DNA from: Meconema thalassinum
Taxonomy: Eukaryota; Arthropoda; Insecta; Orthoptera; Tettigoniidae
NCBI GenBank assembly: GCA_946902985.2
Contig: CAMPQE020000053.1
Location: forward strand, 62,001-126,000
Direction: 5' to 3'
Length of the DNA stretch: 64,000 nucleotides
Made by a program: the position numbers and the translations under genes. This document shows, piece by piece, positions 12,872-23,087 of the stretch (position 1 is the first letter of the stretch; each line of letters begins with the position of its first letter). The notes under the pieces were generated by a model. The model worked only from the letters and a program-made list of their open reading frames with translations, was not told where the DNA came from and ran no database searches.

Positions 12872-13390
12872 ATGTATACAGAAAATGTACCTCCCATTAC
12901 ACCTACACTTACCTGAGCACACTCAACCAGCAAGAAAAGATAATCCACAGCCACTCAAACCACCATTTACACGCCCACACATATACCGAGGGTAGAAGTA
13001 GTAGAAAGAGAAGAAGAAGAAGGAACGATGACACTACGCCACCCCACGACTCACACAATGGTCGAGGACGACCATTCGTTGAAGAGGAATAGTTGTCACG
13101 CCCCGAGCCCCCGTGGGGTGTAATCACCCTTTTTCACGCCGCTACCCCATACAGAAAAGCAACAACAATAACACTGGCTGGGTGAACCAACTCTCATACA
13201 TTGCCACACAAGGTAAACATGTAGTCAGCAGCTATCTAGGGCACACCACAACGCGAGAATGCTGACTCAAAGTCACCACATTACGGTAACTACTTTAAAG
13301 ACCCCGCCCGCAGAAGGAAGATGTCTTTCGCCGGAGGAGTCACTGTCCGTCGTCATTGCTGCCGAACTGCCGAGTAGGTGAGTGTTGCTC

Positions 13391-13837
13391 AAGGTTTATC
13401 CTTAATCATTCCTTCCAAACTCCGAAGCTCTGTTAATTTGTAATCATCTTTCTTTACACTTTTTAACACTTAATTCATTTGTACCACTGCAAACTCTCCA
13501 GTACTACTACACTCTCATCATTTGTGGGATTAAACCATTTAAACTTTCCCCTTGTATATCTTAAACGCCCTCACTTAAATCCCGGACTTCCAACTCGTCC
13601 TGAGCTAAGCATTCCCGCTACACCACGCGTACACAGCCAACTTGGCTGCCAGCAGCGCTCAGCACTCTTCGTGCCTGCTCGCGAGACAAGGCCGTTAAGC
13701 GACCTTTAGATTCTGCTTGCACCTCACTTCCTCAGTACAATCTACACACACGTTTTGCACTCCAGCAAATTCGCAATCCCCACCTCTAATACCGCCATTT
13801 CTCAGTTACGCCCCTGAGGACATAACAATAGGTTGAA
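13391..13837. other. Non-coding stretch, nothing recognised
   Basis: A 76-codon open frame at 13479-13709 shows no family and sits in sequence that looks like a retroelement leader or LTR, but no partner LTR is present in the window. I assign no function. Confidence 0.35.
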
Positions 13838-14640
13838 GATCATCCCTCCTTTTTCCTGTACTTCATTCTAATGCTTTTCAGTATGACAAACAACTTTCTC
13901 CAATCAGCGTTAATAAAAGCCATTTCATTGTCTTCAAATGCCATGAATGTTCTTTTATATTTGTTCATTCTACCTTTAAAGTTCAATCGAAGACTTACAA
14001 CAGATTCCCTTGTTCCTACGATTCTCCTCAGACAAAATTGATCTTCACCAAACTCGCTTTCCCTCTGTCCTTCCATCTTGTAAATTAATCTAGTCTGATT
14101 TTAAGGATGAGCGATCACGCTGATCGTACTATATACTTCTCATACATCAGCATCTGTTTTCTTTGGTAAAGGGATGATAAAATTCTCCCTTAAATCAAAG
14201 AGTACCTCACCTCTCTCATAAATCCTAAATCCAAATAAAATAATCTGAGCCCACATTCAATACCCATGCAATGAAGCAACTCAGTCGGTATAATTATCAT
14301 CTATTCCTGGTGTTTTTTTTTGCTGCTTAACTCTGCCAGTGCTCTATCAAATTTAGATCTTCATATTGAATGCCCTTTCGTACGGTCATCAACTTCCTAT
14401 TCCTCTTCCAGAACGTGATTATCAATCTCTTTACCTCTATACAAGTACTCTTTGTAAGCTTTCCATCCCTTAACCTATTTTACTCTGTTTTTTTTATCTG
14501 ATTGTGAGTCTTTTGAAAAGCTGTAACTACTTTTCCTACCTTTAGACAATTTTCAGACGTCTGTATTTTGCTCTCCTAATTTCTTCTCTTGAATTGTTTT
14601 TCCGCCTATCATACATTACTCTATTAAACAGAGTGATTCA
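13838..14640 (-). pseudogene. RTE-like LINE reverse transcriptase relic
   Basis: Read on the minus strand from about 14,640, fragments in all three frames follow the order of an endonuclease/reverse-transcriptase LINE: a basic KYRR-rich linker, then a KTPGIDD segment (RT motif like NNKAPGID) near 14,330-14,300, a PLPKKTDA-like segment near 14,170, and a 78-codon frame (14076-13840) with the GTRESVVSLR motif and a segment aligning to the FVDLEKAF motif (here AFEDNEMAF). The order matches insect RTE/jockey-like elements. It has many stops and shifts and is non-functional. The clade is uncertain. Confidence 0.7.
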
Positions 14641-14739
14641 CCAGCCCCTTATTTTGATCGCAGAAAGGCAAACCAACTAACGCGTATATCATAGTCATCT
14701 TAGAAACATTAGTACCTGCTCCTTTTCGGCATTAATACA

Positions 14740-15245
14740 ACTTTGGTTGGTGGGTTCCTTAGTTTAGGGGCTGCGACAACGCGGTCATGTAGCCCCGTGT
14801 ACTTTCGGTGTGTGTAGAATTTGTCTGATAACCGGTGTTAATTGTGATCTCTGTATTAGTGTGCGTTATCTGTGATTCAGATAGGACTGCAGACGATTAA
14901 TTTTTTCAAGTAGATCCTACTTCTGCTACCAAATGCTACCGACCATGAAACCTAGCTGTAGACATAGCTACTAAACGCCATCGCAGTTAGCACCTGGCGA
15001 CGAATGTTGGAACTAATATAGCGTTATGAAACTAACCTACAAAGTGCAGTTAGTGAAAGTTTCATTTTCATGCCATAAATCTATGACATGGGACCGCCGG
15101 CTTTACATCCCCTCCGAAAGAAGGCATACTGAAGAATTTTTAACGTTCTTAAAAATCTGACGACTTTGGCCGGGGTTGAACTCATGATCTTGGTCGTAGA
15201 AGCTCAGCATGCTACCAGTTAGGTTACCGTTGAGTTCATGCTCGC
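14740..15245 (-). mobile_element. tRNA-derived SINE, copy 1
   Basis: On the minus strand the element starts with a tRNA-like head: A box in CTAACTGGTAGCATGCTGAG (near 15,220) and B box GAGTTCAACCCC (near 15,175). The body ends with the tail TGACCGCGTTGTCGCAGCCC near 14,765. The same head, body and tail occur in order at 61248-61600 on the plus strand. This copy carries about 105 bases of extra body sequence (about 14,995-15,100) missing from the other. Transcription would be by RNA polymerase III, and mobility would depend on a partner LINE. Confidence 0.8.
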
Positions 15246-15377
15246 GAATATAGCAGCAATCATTAGCAGCAACGACCTCAAATACAATGCATGATTAAAA
15301 CCATCACAGCTCCGAATAACACCAACTCACATTTGGACAGGAAGTGTCTACGAATAGATTCTATACACCATGCCTCT

Positions 15378-15436
15378 CAGTAGCTAAGGTGGCCAGGCAA
15401 GCTGTTAGGTAGCATGTTCGAATTCCGAGTTATTAC
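15378..15436 (+). other. Second tRNA-like head (possible other SINE)
   Basis: TAGCTAAGGTGGCCAGGC looks like an A-box region, and GTTCGAATTCC about 40 bases downstream is a good B box. There is no clear acceptor stem, so this is a decayed tRNA or SINE head and not a tRNA gene. The sequence differs from the SINE next to it. Confidence 0.4.
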
Positions 15437-15468
15437 ATAATTTTTTGCTTAATTATGTTTATAGTGGA

Positions 15469-16260
15469 TATACAGAGTGATTACAAATGGTTCATCGAGT
15501 TTTGGAGGAATGTGTTTCACAAAGTATTACATACAAAATGGTGAATGATCCATTGTATGAAAAAGATACAGTCAGTCTGAAAGAATAGAATTAATATCAT
15601 TTCAAATGACGCATGCTACAAATGCTACACATGTTAGAAAGGCAGGAGGGCTTCACGCTTCGCTCGAAGCCCAAGGACTCTTTCAACAGACTCCATTACC
15701 CATTAACTTAGGCTTCCCGCGCGGGGAACGGAGAGCGGGAGGTGCACTCTGCTGCATGACGTCGCGCGCTCTCCGTCTCCGTATCGCATAATGCCATAGC
15801 CCAAGAGTAAACTGAGACTCGGTGCATATGCACTTTACAACATGATGACGTCATACGCTCAAGTGCAACCTTAGTACATATCCTCTCCGTAACCGTAACG
15901 CATAATGGTAGACCAAGGCATAACGATGAAGTCGACAAGATCATTTGAAATGATAAAAGTTCTAAATGTGCTATGTGCTCTCCTCGTGTTACACGATACA
16001 CATCTATGCTCAGCATGTCCCTGTCAATATCCACCAGCGCACCACTGATGAAATCCTGGAGCTCAGTGAAAGTTGTTGGCAAAGGTGGCACGTACGCATT
16101 GCCTTCCACTTATCCCCAAAGAAACAAATCAAAAATGTAAGGTCAAGAGACTTTGGGGAGACTGTGGATACCATGGCAGAATGCTTTAGTGGGTCGCGAC
16201 CGTATGTTAGGGTACTGTCTTCAAAACGCAAGCTGCGTGGTAGTGACGGATTTTTCTTCT
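15469..16260 (-). pseudogene. Tc1/mariner-superfamily transposase relic (DUF4817/DDE_3 type)
   Basis: On the minus strand an SPKSLDLTFL segment (aligning with the SPDLTPLDFF motif that carries the last catalytic region of DDE_3 transposases) near 16,150 is followed by VPPLPTTFTEL and then YRVTRGEHIAHL, the usual C-terminal end of this arthropod family. Only the last third or so is present, in two frames. ATACAGAGTGATTACAAATG at about 15,469 resembles the terminal inverted repeat of such elements (ACAGGGTGATTC type). No matching repeat is seen at the other end, so the element is truncated and dead. Confidence 0.72.
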
Positions 16261-16790
16261 CATATTGCAACACACAAAATGCTTTCTGTTGTTTATACTA
16301 GAGCCACCCTTACTTCCGACTTGAAGTTTCAGTGCCACGTCACAGCTACACTCTAACCAGCCAATTACTGGCAGCCATTCAAATTGATATATCTAGACAA
16401 ATCGAGTTTCGCTGACGATGTTGCCAGCTAACGTCATGCGTTCACACATGTTGTTATCAGCTGTTTGCATTGTGCTCGGTTAGTTTCATTGGCGGTCTTT
16501 GTGTATTTCTTGTATAGGTTTTTTATTATTTTGTTATTTAATAGCTTAGTATTTGTTTGTCGTTTGACATAGTGTAGTATAATTACGTGTAGTTGTAGGT
16601 GAGTGTTTGTGTTATTTCTGCCGTGCGTGTGTCATGCTGGGGTCTAGTACGAGGAAGCCAAGGGCCCAAAGTAGTGGGAGTAGGAGAAAGCTACCTCCCT
16701 TGGAGCCGGTCATCGCGATGCTCTGTGACGACGTAGCGTTGGCTCGGGAAGGAAGGAATGATGGTTGAACAATGCTTGATGTGTCATTAT
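16261..16790. other. Non-coding stretch with one small open frame
   Basis: A 45-codon frame starting ATG at 16,634 is basic at its start (STRKPRAQSSGSRRK) and could be a host first exon or the start of a LINE ORF1, but nothing confirms either. TAG/GTGAGT near 16,597 is a splice-donor-like sequence. No other feature is supported. Confidence 0.3.
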
Positions 16791-17567
16791 ATTTTAACGT
16801 GTTGCCCTGTGCAAGATGATGAATATTTGAAATTGAGGAAAACCGAATTTTTTTAGAAATAAAAGATTTTTAGATTTTTCATGATATTTCGGGAAGGCAT
16901 GGTCGGATTTAGATGTATGGGGTATGTTTTTTTTAGCCTTTTCCCCTTTCCCATGATGTATGAAGAGGGCTAAAATTTTTCAAAATGAGGCAATCGTATT
17001 TTGTGGTAAAACAAGTTTTTTCAGATATTTGCTTATATTTGGAGAAGGAATCGACGGATTTGGACATATGGGGTGTCCTAAGACTTGTAGTGATGCCCCC
17101 TCTTTTCCTATAGCCTCTCTTATTTAATTAAAGGACCCAAAACTAAAAGGTCATCCGCTTTTAATATCTCGTGAACCAATAATGCTAAGGACTTGTATGG
17201 TGTGTCCTATGACTTGGGGTGAAGCCCCCTTTTCTATGGACTACCTATTTCCACTCCAAAATTGAATCTATTCTTACCCGGGGGTGAAATAGTGATTTTT
17301 CTGTATGTGCGTGCACTTGGGGCTTTTGTAAGACGATTGTTTATAGATGAGTTAAAACAATTAAAGGACCGAAAACTTAAACTTTAATATCTCGTGAACC
17401 AATAATGCTAGAGACTTGTATGGAGTGTCCTAGGACTCGAGGTAAACCCCCCTTTTCTATGGATGACCTGTTTTACCACAAAATGAAAACTACGCATACA
17501 TGGAGGTGAAATAGTGATTTTTTGTATGCATGCGCACTTAGGGCTTTTATAAGAGGACGGGTTTTTT
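16791..17567 (+). repeat. Tandem array of the 'ATCTCGTGAACCAATAA' repeat family
   Basis: Units share AAAGGACC(C/G)AAAACT, then AATATCTCGTGAACCAATAA, then GGACTTGTATGG or GAGACTTGTATGG, then a GTCCTA-GACT block and a C-rich run. Clear units lie near 17,131 and 17,350 (about 221 bp apart). A weaker one starts near 16,830 and a continuation lies at 20,816-21,010 beyond the LINE. It is non-coding. Confidence 0.7.
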
Positions 17568-17589
17568 AAATAATTATTTATGGATGAGT
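17568..17589 (+). repeat. Left target-site duplication of the jockey-type LINE
   Basis: This 22-base stretch (AAATAATTA...ATGGATGAGT) matches 20794-20815 at 20 of 22 positions and brackets the LINE. Confidence 0.8.
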
Positions 17590-17714
17590 GGGGGTCGAAT
17601 AATGCTTTACGTCCGTGTCTTCTACCCTTAAAGTGCCCTACACGTGATCCCAGGTGGTGCTAAGTAAGCAACAACAACAGGCTGTCAGACTATCTTATAG
17701 ATCTCCTGACAAAA

Positions 17715-18665
17715 TTGAATATGCATACATCACAGTTTACTGTACCAAACAGTTCTTCTCAGAACTCCTTGACACGAAATCTTGGACAAGGTGTTAAAAT
17801 ATGCCAATTAAATATTGAAGGTATTAGTCGATCGAAATGTGACTACCTATCTCGGATTCTCCGTGAGAATAATGTACATCTGGCTCTTGTTCAGGAAACC
17901 CACAGTAGCAATGAGGATGAACTCCGAAAAATAGGCAAGATCTGTTGGTACACAATGCTTGGTGCAACTTATCACAGCGCATATGGAGTAGTAACATATG
18001 TTCGTAACAATCTGGAAGATATCCATCTTATTTCTGCTTTTTCTGACAACAACATTTCTTCTGTTGTAGTAAAACTGCAAGATATTACAGTTGTAAATAT
18101 CTTCAAGCCACCTACAATTCCTTGGCCTGCTACTGTTCTCTCACCTGCGAACCATCCTGCAATTTATGCTGGCGATTTCAACAGTCACCATGAAAATTGG
18201 AAATACGCCAAGAATAATGACTCTGGTGTTGCTCTTTCTGACTGGGCTGATGAACTCAACCTACATCTTATCTTTGATGCAAAATATCCAGGGACATTCA
18301 GATCTGCTTGGAAGGGTGAGCATAACCCAGATCTATGTGTTGTCTCTAGTGACAACAAGGGTCAATTCCTACCTATAACAAGAAGAGTACTAGCTGACTT
18401 TCCACGAAGCCAACATAGACCAGTACTTATAGAAGTAGGGCTATCTATCCACTTACTTGCATCAATTCCTCATCCTCGCTGGAACTTCCTGAAGGCAGAT
18501 TGGGAGAAGTTCTCAACCGACTTAGATAAATGCATCCGGCAAAAAGCAGTTGCTACCAAAGGTTTGTTGGCCTCGTGGCAAAGAAATACGTTCCAAGAGG
18601 TTTCTGAAAAGAGTATTTTCCAGGATGGAATCAGCAGAGTGATACACTCTACAATGAATATCTAA
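17715..18665 (+). pseudogene. LINE endonuclease domain (EEP, APE-like)
   Basis: The first ATG opens a 316-codon frame. QLNIEG near residue 34, QETHS near 60, GDFNSHHENW near 155 and SQHRPVLIEV near 235 are the ordered motifs of the apurinic-type endonuclease that nicks the target for target-primed reverse transcription. The frame is lost near 18,650, where the protein should continue into the linker; the next part lies in another frame from about 18,662. The domain itself looks complete, but the polyprotein does not. Confidence 0.88.
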
Positions 18666-20640
18666 GAAATGAAGACCGTGAAGTAGCGGAGGATGTGTTA
18701 CGAAGCTTAGATGCGGCACGCAGGGAAAAATTGTCCAAGACAGTTGAAGAGATGGATTTTCGTCACTCCAATAGAAAAGCTTGGAGCTTACTGCGGAAAC
18801 TTGGGGATAGCACACCCATAATAAAAGAGAAATATAACATTACACCAGATGAGATTGCTAAGCACATTGTCTCAACTTCCAGAATCACTCAGGATTTAAA
18901 TCACACAAGACTGGTGAAAAGAAATTTGAAACAACTCAAAGCCTCTTCACCAACTCATTCTGCATACTCTGAACCCTTCACTCATGAAGAAATCAACATT
19001 GCCTTGAAGGACATGAAAGATAGAAAAGCACCAGGCTTTGATGGTATTCATCCAGAGTTCCTCATACATATGGAAAAAAAATTCTAGAAAATGGCTGGCT
19101 CGTTTCTTCTCTGATATTCTCCGAACAGGAATACTCCCAAAGCAGTTCATGAAATCCAAATTAATTGCAATGTTAAAACCTGGGAAACCAAAAGATTTGC
19201 CTCAGAGCTATCGACCTATAGCCTAACTTAGCTCCACCTATAAGCTTCTTGAAAGACCTATTTTGAACAGAATCAGCCCCAGTATCACCCAACACATCCC
19301 CTTTGAGCAAGCTGGTTTCCAGAAAAACCGAAGTTGCTGTGATCAAGTTCTCGCTGTTACATCTCACATAGAAGCTGGTTTCCAAATTCACCAGAAAACA
19401 GCCGTTGCCTTCTTAGATGTAACTGCTGCGTATGATACAGTTTCGAGAGAAGGTCTACTGTATGAATTCCTAAAAGTGATTCCCTGTAAAACTATGGCCC
19501 AGCTTATTGACAATATGATTAACAACAGACATTTCCAGGTTGTCTTAGGATCAAAAATCAGCAAACTAAAGAAGCTAACTATTGGCCTCCCTCATGGTTC
19601 AGTACTGGCTCCTCTCCTCTTCAATCTGTACTTATCGGATCTACCAGAAACAAACTCAAAAAACTTTTGTTATGCTGATAACATAGCATTGGCCACTAGA
19701 CACCAAAATATGGAAGATTTGGAAAATGTACTTGAAGATGATTTGGCTAAACTTGGAATATATTTCCACAAATGGAGGCTCCACCCCAGTGCTACAAAAA
19801 CTGAGGTATCTTGTTTCCACCAGAGCAACATATTGGCTAATACCGAACTCAGTGTAAAATTTGAGGGGAAGATTTTGATATATAACAAGTTCCCAAAGTA
19901 CTTAGGAGTAATACTGGACCGAACACTCTCTTACAAGCAACACCTCCAGAGCACAGCAGCTAAAATTAGAAGCCGCAACAATATATTGCTAAAGCTATGT
20001 GGAACATCGTGGGGAGCTTCTGCCACTACTACAAGATGCTCTGCCTTAGGTCTAGCCTGAATACTGCGCCCCAGTTTGCCTCAATAGCCCACGTGTCAAA
20101 CTCGTTGACACCCAGTTGAACAACACCATGAGGCAAATCACTGGTTGTATAAGAACTACACCAGCATATTGGCTTCCAGCCCTCAGCAATATTCTTCCAC
20201 CCCACCTTCGTAGAGAAGTTGCCTTGCTACGGGAGTACTACAAGATTATGGATCACCCTACACTACCTATTCGTGAAGACAACCCCTCTCTTCAAATGAA
20301 CAGGCTTAAATCCAGGAAGCCGCCCATTTGTCATTCCCAGAGGCTTGTAAGAAACCATTTTGATTCCAGCATGCAGTGGATTAGTGAATGGACACTAAAA
20401 GCTAGTCCTGAGACGAGCACCTTCCTGGACCCTACAAGAACATCCACTCCAGGTTCAATCTGCCTAGGAGGGTTTGGGCAACTCTCAATAGGATTCGGAC
20501 AAACCACGGAGTATGCAATGGAACTTTGTACAAATGGGGACAATTTTCGTCTCCTCAGTGTGATTGTGGTGCTCCTAATCAAACCATCCAACACATTACA
20601 ACTGACTGTCCTCTGAGGGCATAAGGAGAGGACTGGATCG
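18662..20640 (+). pseudogene. LINE reverse transcriptase and C-terminal region, decayed
   Basis: Segments in order: RT linker and KAPGFDGIHPEF (to 19,087), then after a frame change FFSDILRTG and LKPGKPKDLPQSYRPIA (to 19,226), an in-frame TAA, AGFQKNRSCCDQVL and FLDVTAAYDTVSREG (19,263-20,060) with GLPHGSVLAPLLFNLY. The catalytic box reads CYADN where YADD is expected, so the second aspartate is lost. After another stop the C-terminal region runs 20,116 to about 20,640, with a last frame shift before the CDCG cysteine motif. At least four lesions make this copy non-functional. Confidence 0.88.
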
Positions 20641-20793
20641 ACTCCCTGTTGGCGACACCTGACGTGGTCCAATGGATAGACTCATTAGACGTGAGACTGT
20701 AAATAGTGTAAATAGTAAAAATAATGTACAGTAGATTTTAAAGTGATTTTCTTTGTACTCTGAAATCTTGCATTGATTATATTGCGAAACGAT

Positions 20794-20815
20794 AAATAAT
20801 TAAATATGGATGAGT
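20794..20815 (+). repeat. Right target-site duplication of the jockey-type LINE
   Basis: Matches 17568-17589 at 20 of 22 bases, directly after the LINE 3' end. Confidence 0.8.
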
Positions 20816-21010
20816 TATTTTTAAAAATGTAATTAAAGGACCGAAAACTAAAAGGTCATCTGCTTTTCCTATCTCTCGAACCATTTATCGGATTTGGACA
20901 TACGAGGTGTTGAAAGACTCAGAATGGCCAACCCTTTCCCCTGGCCAATTAACATACCCAAAAGAGCCAAAGCTGCAAGGTCATCGACCTGATATTTTAT
21001 AAACTAATCA
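20816..21010 (+). repeat. Continuation of the interrupted tandem array
   Basis: AATTAAAGGACCGAAAACTA, then AAAGGTCATC, then a GGATTTGGACATA block repeat the unit seen before the LINE. This shows the LINE landed within the array. Confidence 0.65.
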
Positions 21011-21040
21011 TTGGAGAGTGTGAAGTGCAGTGTCGTTCAC

Positions 21041-21168
21041 TTATTATTATTATCCGAGCATAACATAGTATTGAGCCCTAAGCGTTTTAGAGACGCTTTT
21101 TGTAAATGGTATGTGATTAACGGGGTCATGTTATCAGGATGGCCGCTTGGTAATTATTGTTGTTATTA
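21041..21168 (+). repeat. Short ATT-flanked repeat element, copy 1
   Basis: About 100 bases (GAGCCCTAAGCG..., TTTTTGTAAATGGTATGTGA, ...GCTTGGTAATTATT) sit between ATT tracts. A second copy with the same flanks lies at 22943-23087. No coding potential and no obvious tRNA head. Confidence 0.65.
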
Positions 21169-22942
21169 AATATTAAATATGTTTTTAAATATGTATCACC
21201 CCTATATACATGTGTCCCCGACCTTTAAAACGACTGCCTGGATGCCTTGGTTCCGCTAATGAACTAGAAGTGTCAGCATCTATCGACGTCTCTGGTCGGA
21301 GTTGTGTCTTCAACCGCTAGAGTGTGTTTGTGGTGCCTTCTGATTTCATCCTAGTCGAGACATATTTGAAGGATATTATATTCTACGTCATGAAACACAA
21401 GACTATTTATGCATCATGCCGCCAAAACATTTTAATGGTGTCGTGTGAATATTATTTGGTTAAGCACATTGTCGTAATATGTGGCTAAATTTAAATGGTC
21501 CAATTTAAATAATCCTGGTGCATGGTGGGTGGCCTCCTTCGTTTTGAGTCCTCCATCTTGTGGATATTGACTGGTGACTGTTCGCTGGGTGAAGAAAGAC
21601 GGATATTCTGAATCTCGTCAAGGGGCGAGGGCTTTCGCCCTCGTCCCCGCTAACTTGGGGATTTATCCCAGTATTTGATGATACATGAAGAATTCGTGTG
21701 CAGCTATCATCTGTGATAATCGTGTAAATAGTTTCTTGGACCTTAATATGGAAATGCGATATTGGTGTGCTTCTCTTCTACGCCGCTTGGCAGTCATCTC
21801 ATATTTTATTTTATTTTGGTGATATAAATCCTTTAAGGATACCTAAGTAGTGTAAAAAAATAGTGTCTCCCCAAAAGGTATGTTTTAGCCATTTTATTTA
21901 TTTTAAATTGTTGGAGCTCCACATTCTTCATTGTGTACTGAGTGTTTTGTTTTGGTTCTGAAGATTGACCTTGGAATAGATATGTCACCTATGAAACTGT
22001 AAAATTTTTGTTAAACTATATTAGTCCGGGGAACACTACCCTTTTTTCTTCTTATTTTATTATTTGGCGTCTGGCTAAAGCATTTTCTTTTTATTTCATT
22101 CTAACACTGACCAGACTAATCTATGCAAAAGTAGGCCTAATTTGATCATTAGTCGATCGGTTTTTATTTTTGATCCGTTGCCTTTTAAAAATTATTTGAC
22201 CTCGTAATGTCTAGAGTTTGTTTATATCTGGCTATTTTCTCACTGGAGAAGTTTTTTTTAATGTAAAATTTGGCGTTTCACATAAATACGTGCTGATATA
22301 CCTTCAACTGTTCTTGGTCGCCTTGGTTACTTGTTGACAGGAGTGCATTGTGGGTTTTTGTTTCTGGCGTGGTTTTGAAGTGCACGTTTTTGGGCCTTGG
22401 TGATGTTTTTTTTAACTTATATTGATTTTAAATTATCATTTGGTTTTCCTTTTTTGGAGTTTCCTTTTGTACTCCTGCGTTATTCTTTCAGTGCCTTGTT
22501 TATGGTAAAACTTTGTACTATTTACTTCTTTTTTTTTTTTATTCTCCAAGGACCTCAAGGTTCAGTTGGGAGTATGTCAGGTACATATTAAGTGTTTAAA
22601 TTTGGTTTGTGGCCTTTCATTTTCTGACCACAGGTAATTGTTAATTGCTATCGACCTTTAATTTTTTTTTTAATCTACAGTGAGAATTCTAACTAAGGTT
22701 ATATTTTATTTTTGTAATTTAATGCTGGCTGATGCATGTTCTGTTTTCTGGTGTAGGTGTTCCTTTAAATTGGCATTTAATTCTCTTTTAAATATTAAGC
22801 AACTGTTGTGGCATCTTTTCGTTGGTGGCAGTCCTGTCCGTTATCAGACCGTGTCCGTAGACGAGCCTGTGCGTTTCCCCTTCTCCACCTTCTTCCACCC
22901 CTTTAGGTGTTCTTCTGTTGGGGCATGTCATCGGGCGTAGCA
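21169..22942. other. Non-coding stretch with two adjacent hairpins
   Basis: No coding family recognised in 1.8 kb; long T-rich runs occur from about 22,000. At 21,622-21,648 an 11-bp stem with one bulged base closes a TTTC loop, and at 21,658-21,669 a perfect 5-bp stem (GGGAT/ATCCC) follows. The frames at 22397-22591 and 22680-22940 are T-rich chance frames. Confidence 0.45.
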
Positions 22943-23087
22943 ATTATTATTATTATTATTATTATTAAGATGACATATCAGAGTAGTTAGCCCTAATCGG
23001 TGTAGAGGCGTTTTTTTGTAAATGGTATGTGAATAACGGGTGCATGTATTGAGGATGGGCACTTGGTAATTATTATTATTATTATTG
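22943..23087 (+). repeat. Short ATT-flanked repeat element, copy 2
   Basis: Between ATT tracts at 22,943-22,967 and about 23,068-23,086 lies a copy of the 21041-21168 element, by eye around 80% similar. It abuts the 3' end of the R4/Dong-type LINE, whose family inserts into TAA/ATT microsatellites. Confidence 0.65.

Larger units (their letters stand above)
10211..13390. other. Long non-coding stretch, plus strand rich in A and C
   Basis: About 3.2 kb without a recognisable gene. By eye the plus strand is rich in A and C and poor in G through much of 10,240-13,150. Several open frames here (for example 11863-12285) have only this biased composition. CpG-containing patches occur at about 10,440-10,680 and 13,290-13,370; the latter ends in a GAGTAG/GTGAGT splice-donor-like sequence near 13,380. 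Smaller repeats are listed separately. Confidence 0.45.
17590..20793 (+). mobile_element. Jockey-type non-LTR retrotransposon (LINE), about 3.2 kb, 5'-truncated
   Basis: It is bounded by 22-bp target duplications. The body encodes an EEP-type endonuclease, a reverse transcriptase and a C-terminal cysteine-rich end, all in sense orientation, followed by about 100 bases of A/T-rich 3' sequence with no clear poly(A). No ORF1 is present. The coding region is broken by several shifts and stops (described separately). It sits inside a tandem-repeat array whose units continue on both sides. Confidence 0.9.

Noticed and set aside
13479..13709. 76-codon frame as a small gene
   Set aside because: No recognisable domain, and the surroundings look like retroelement untranslated sequence, although no element end could be proven.
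15708..16109. Intact 133-codon gene
   Set aside because: The first half is the transposase C-terminus; after the expected family end the frame only continues by chance.
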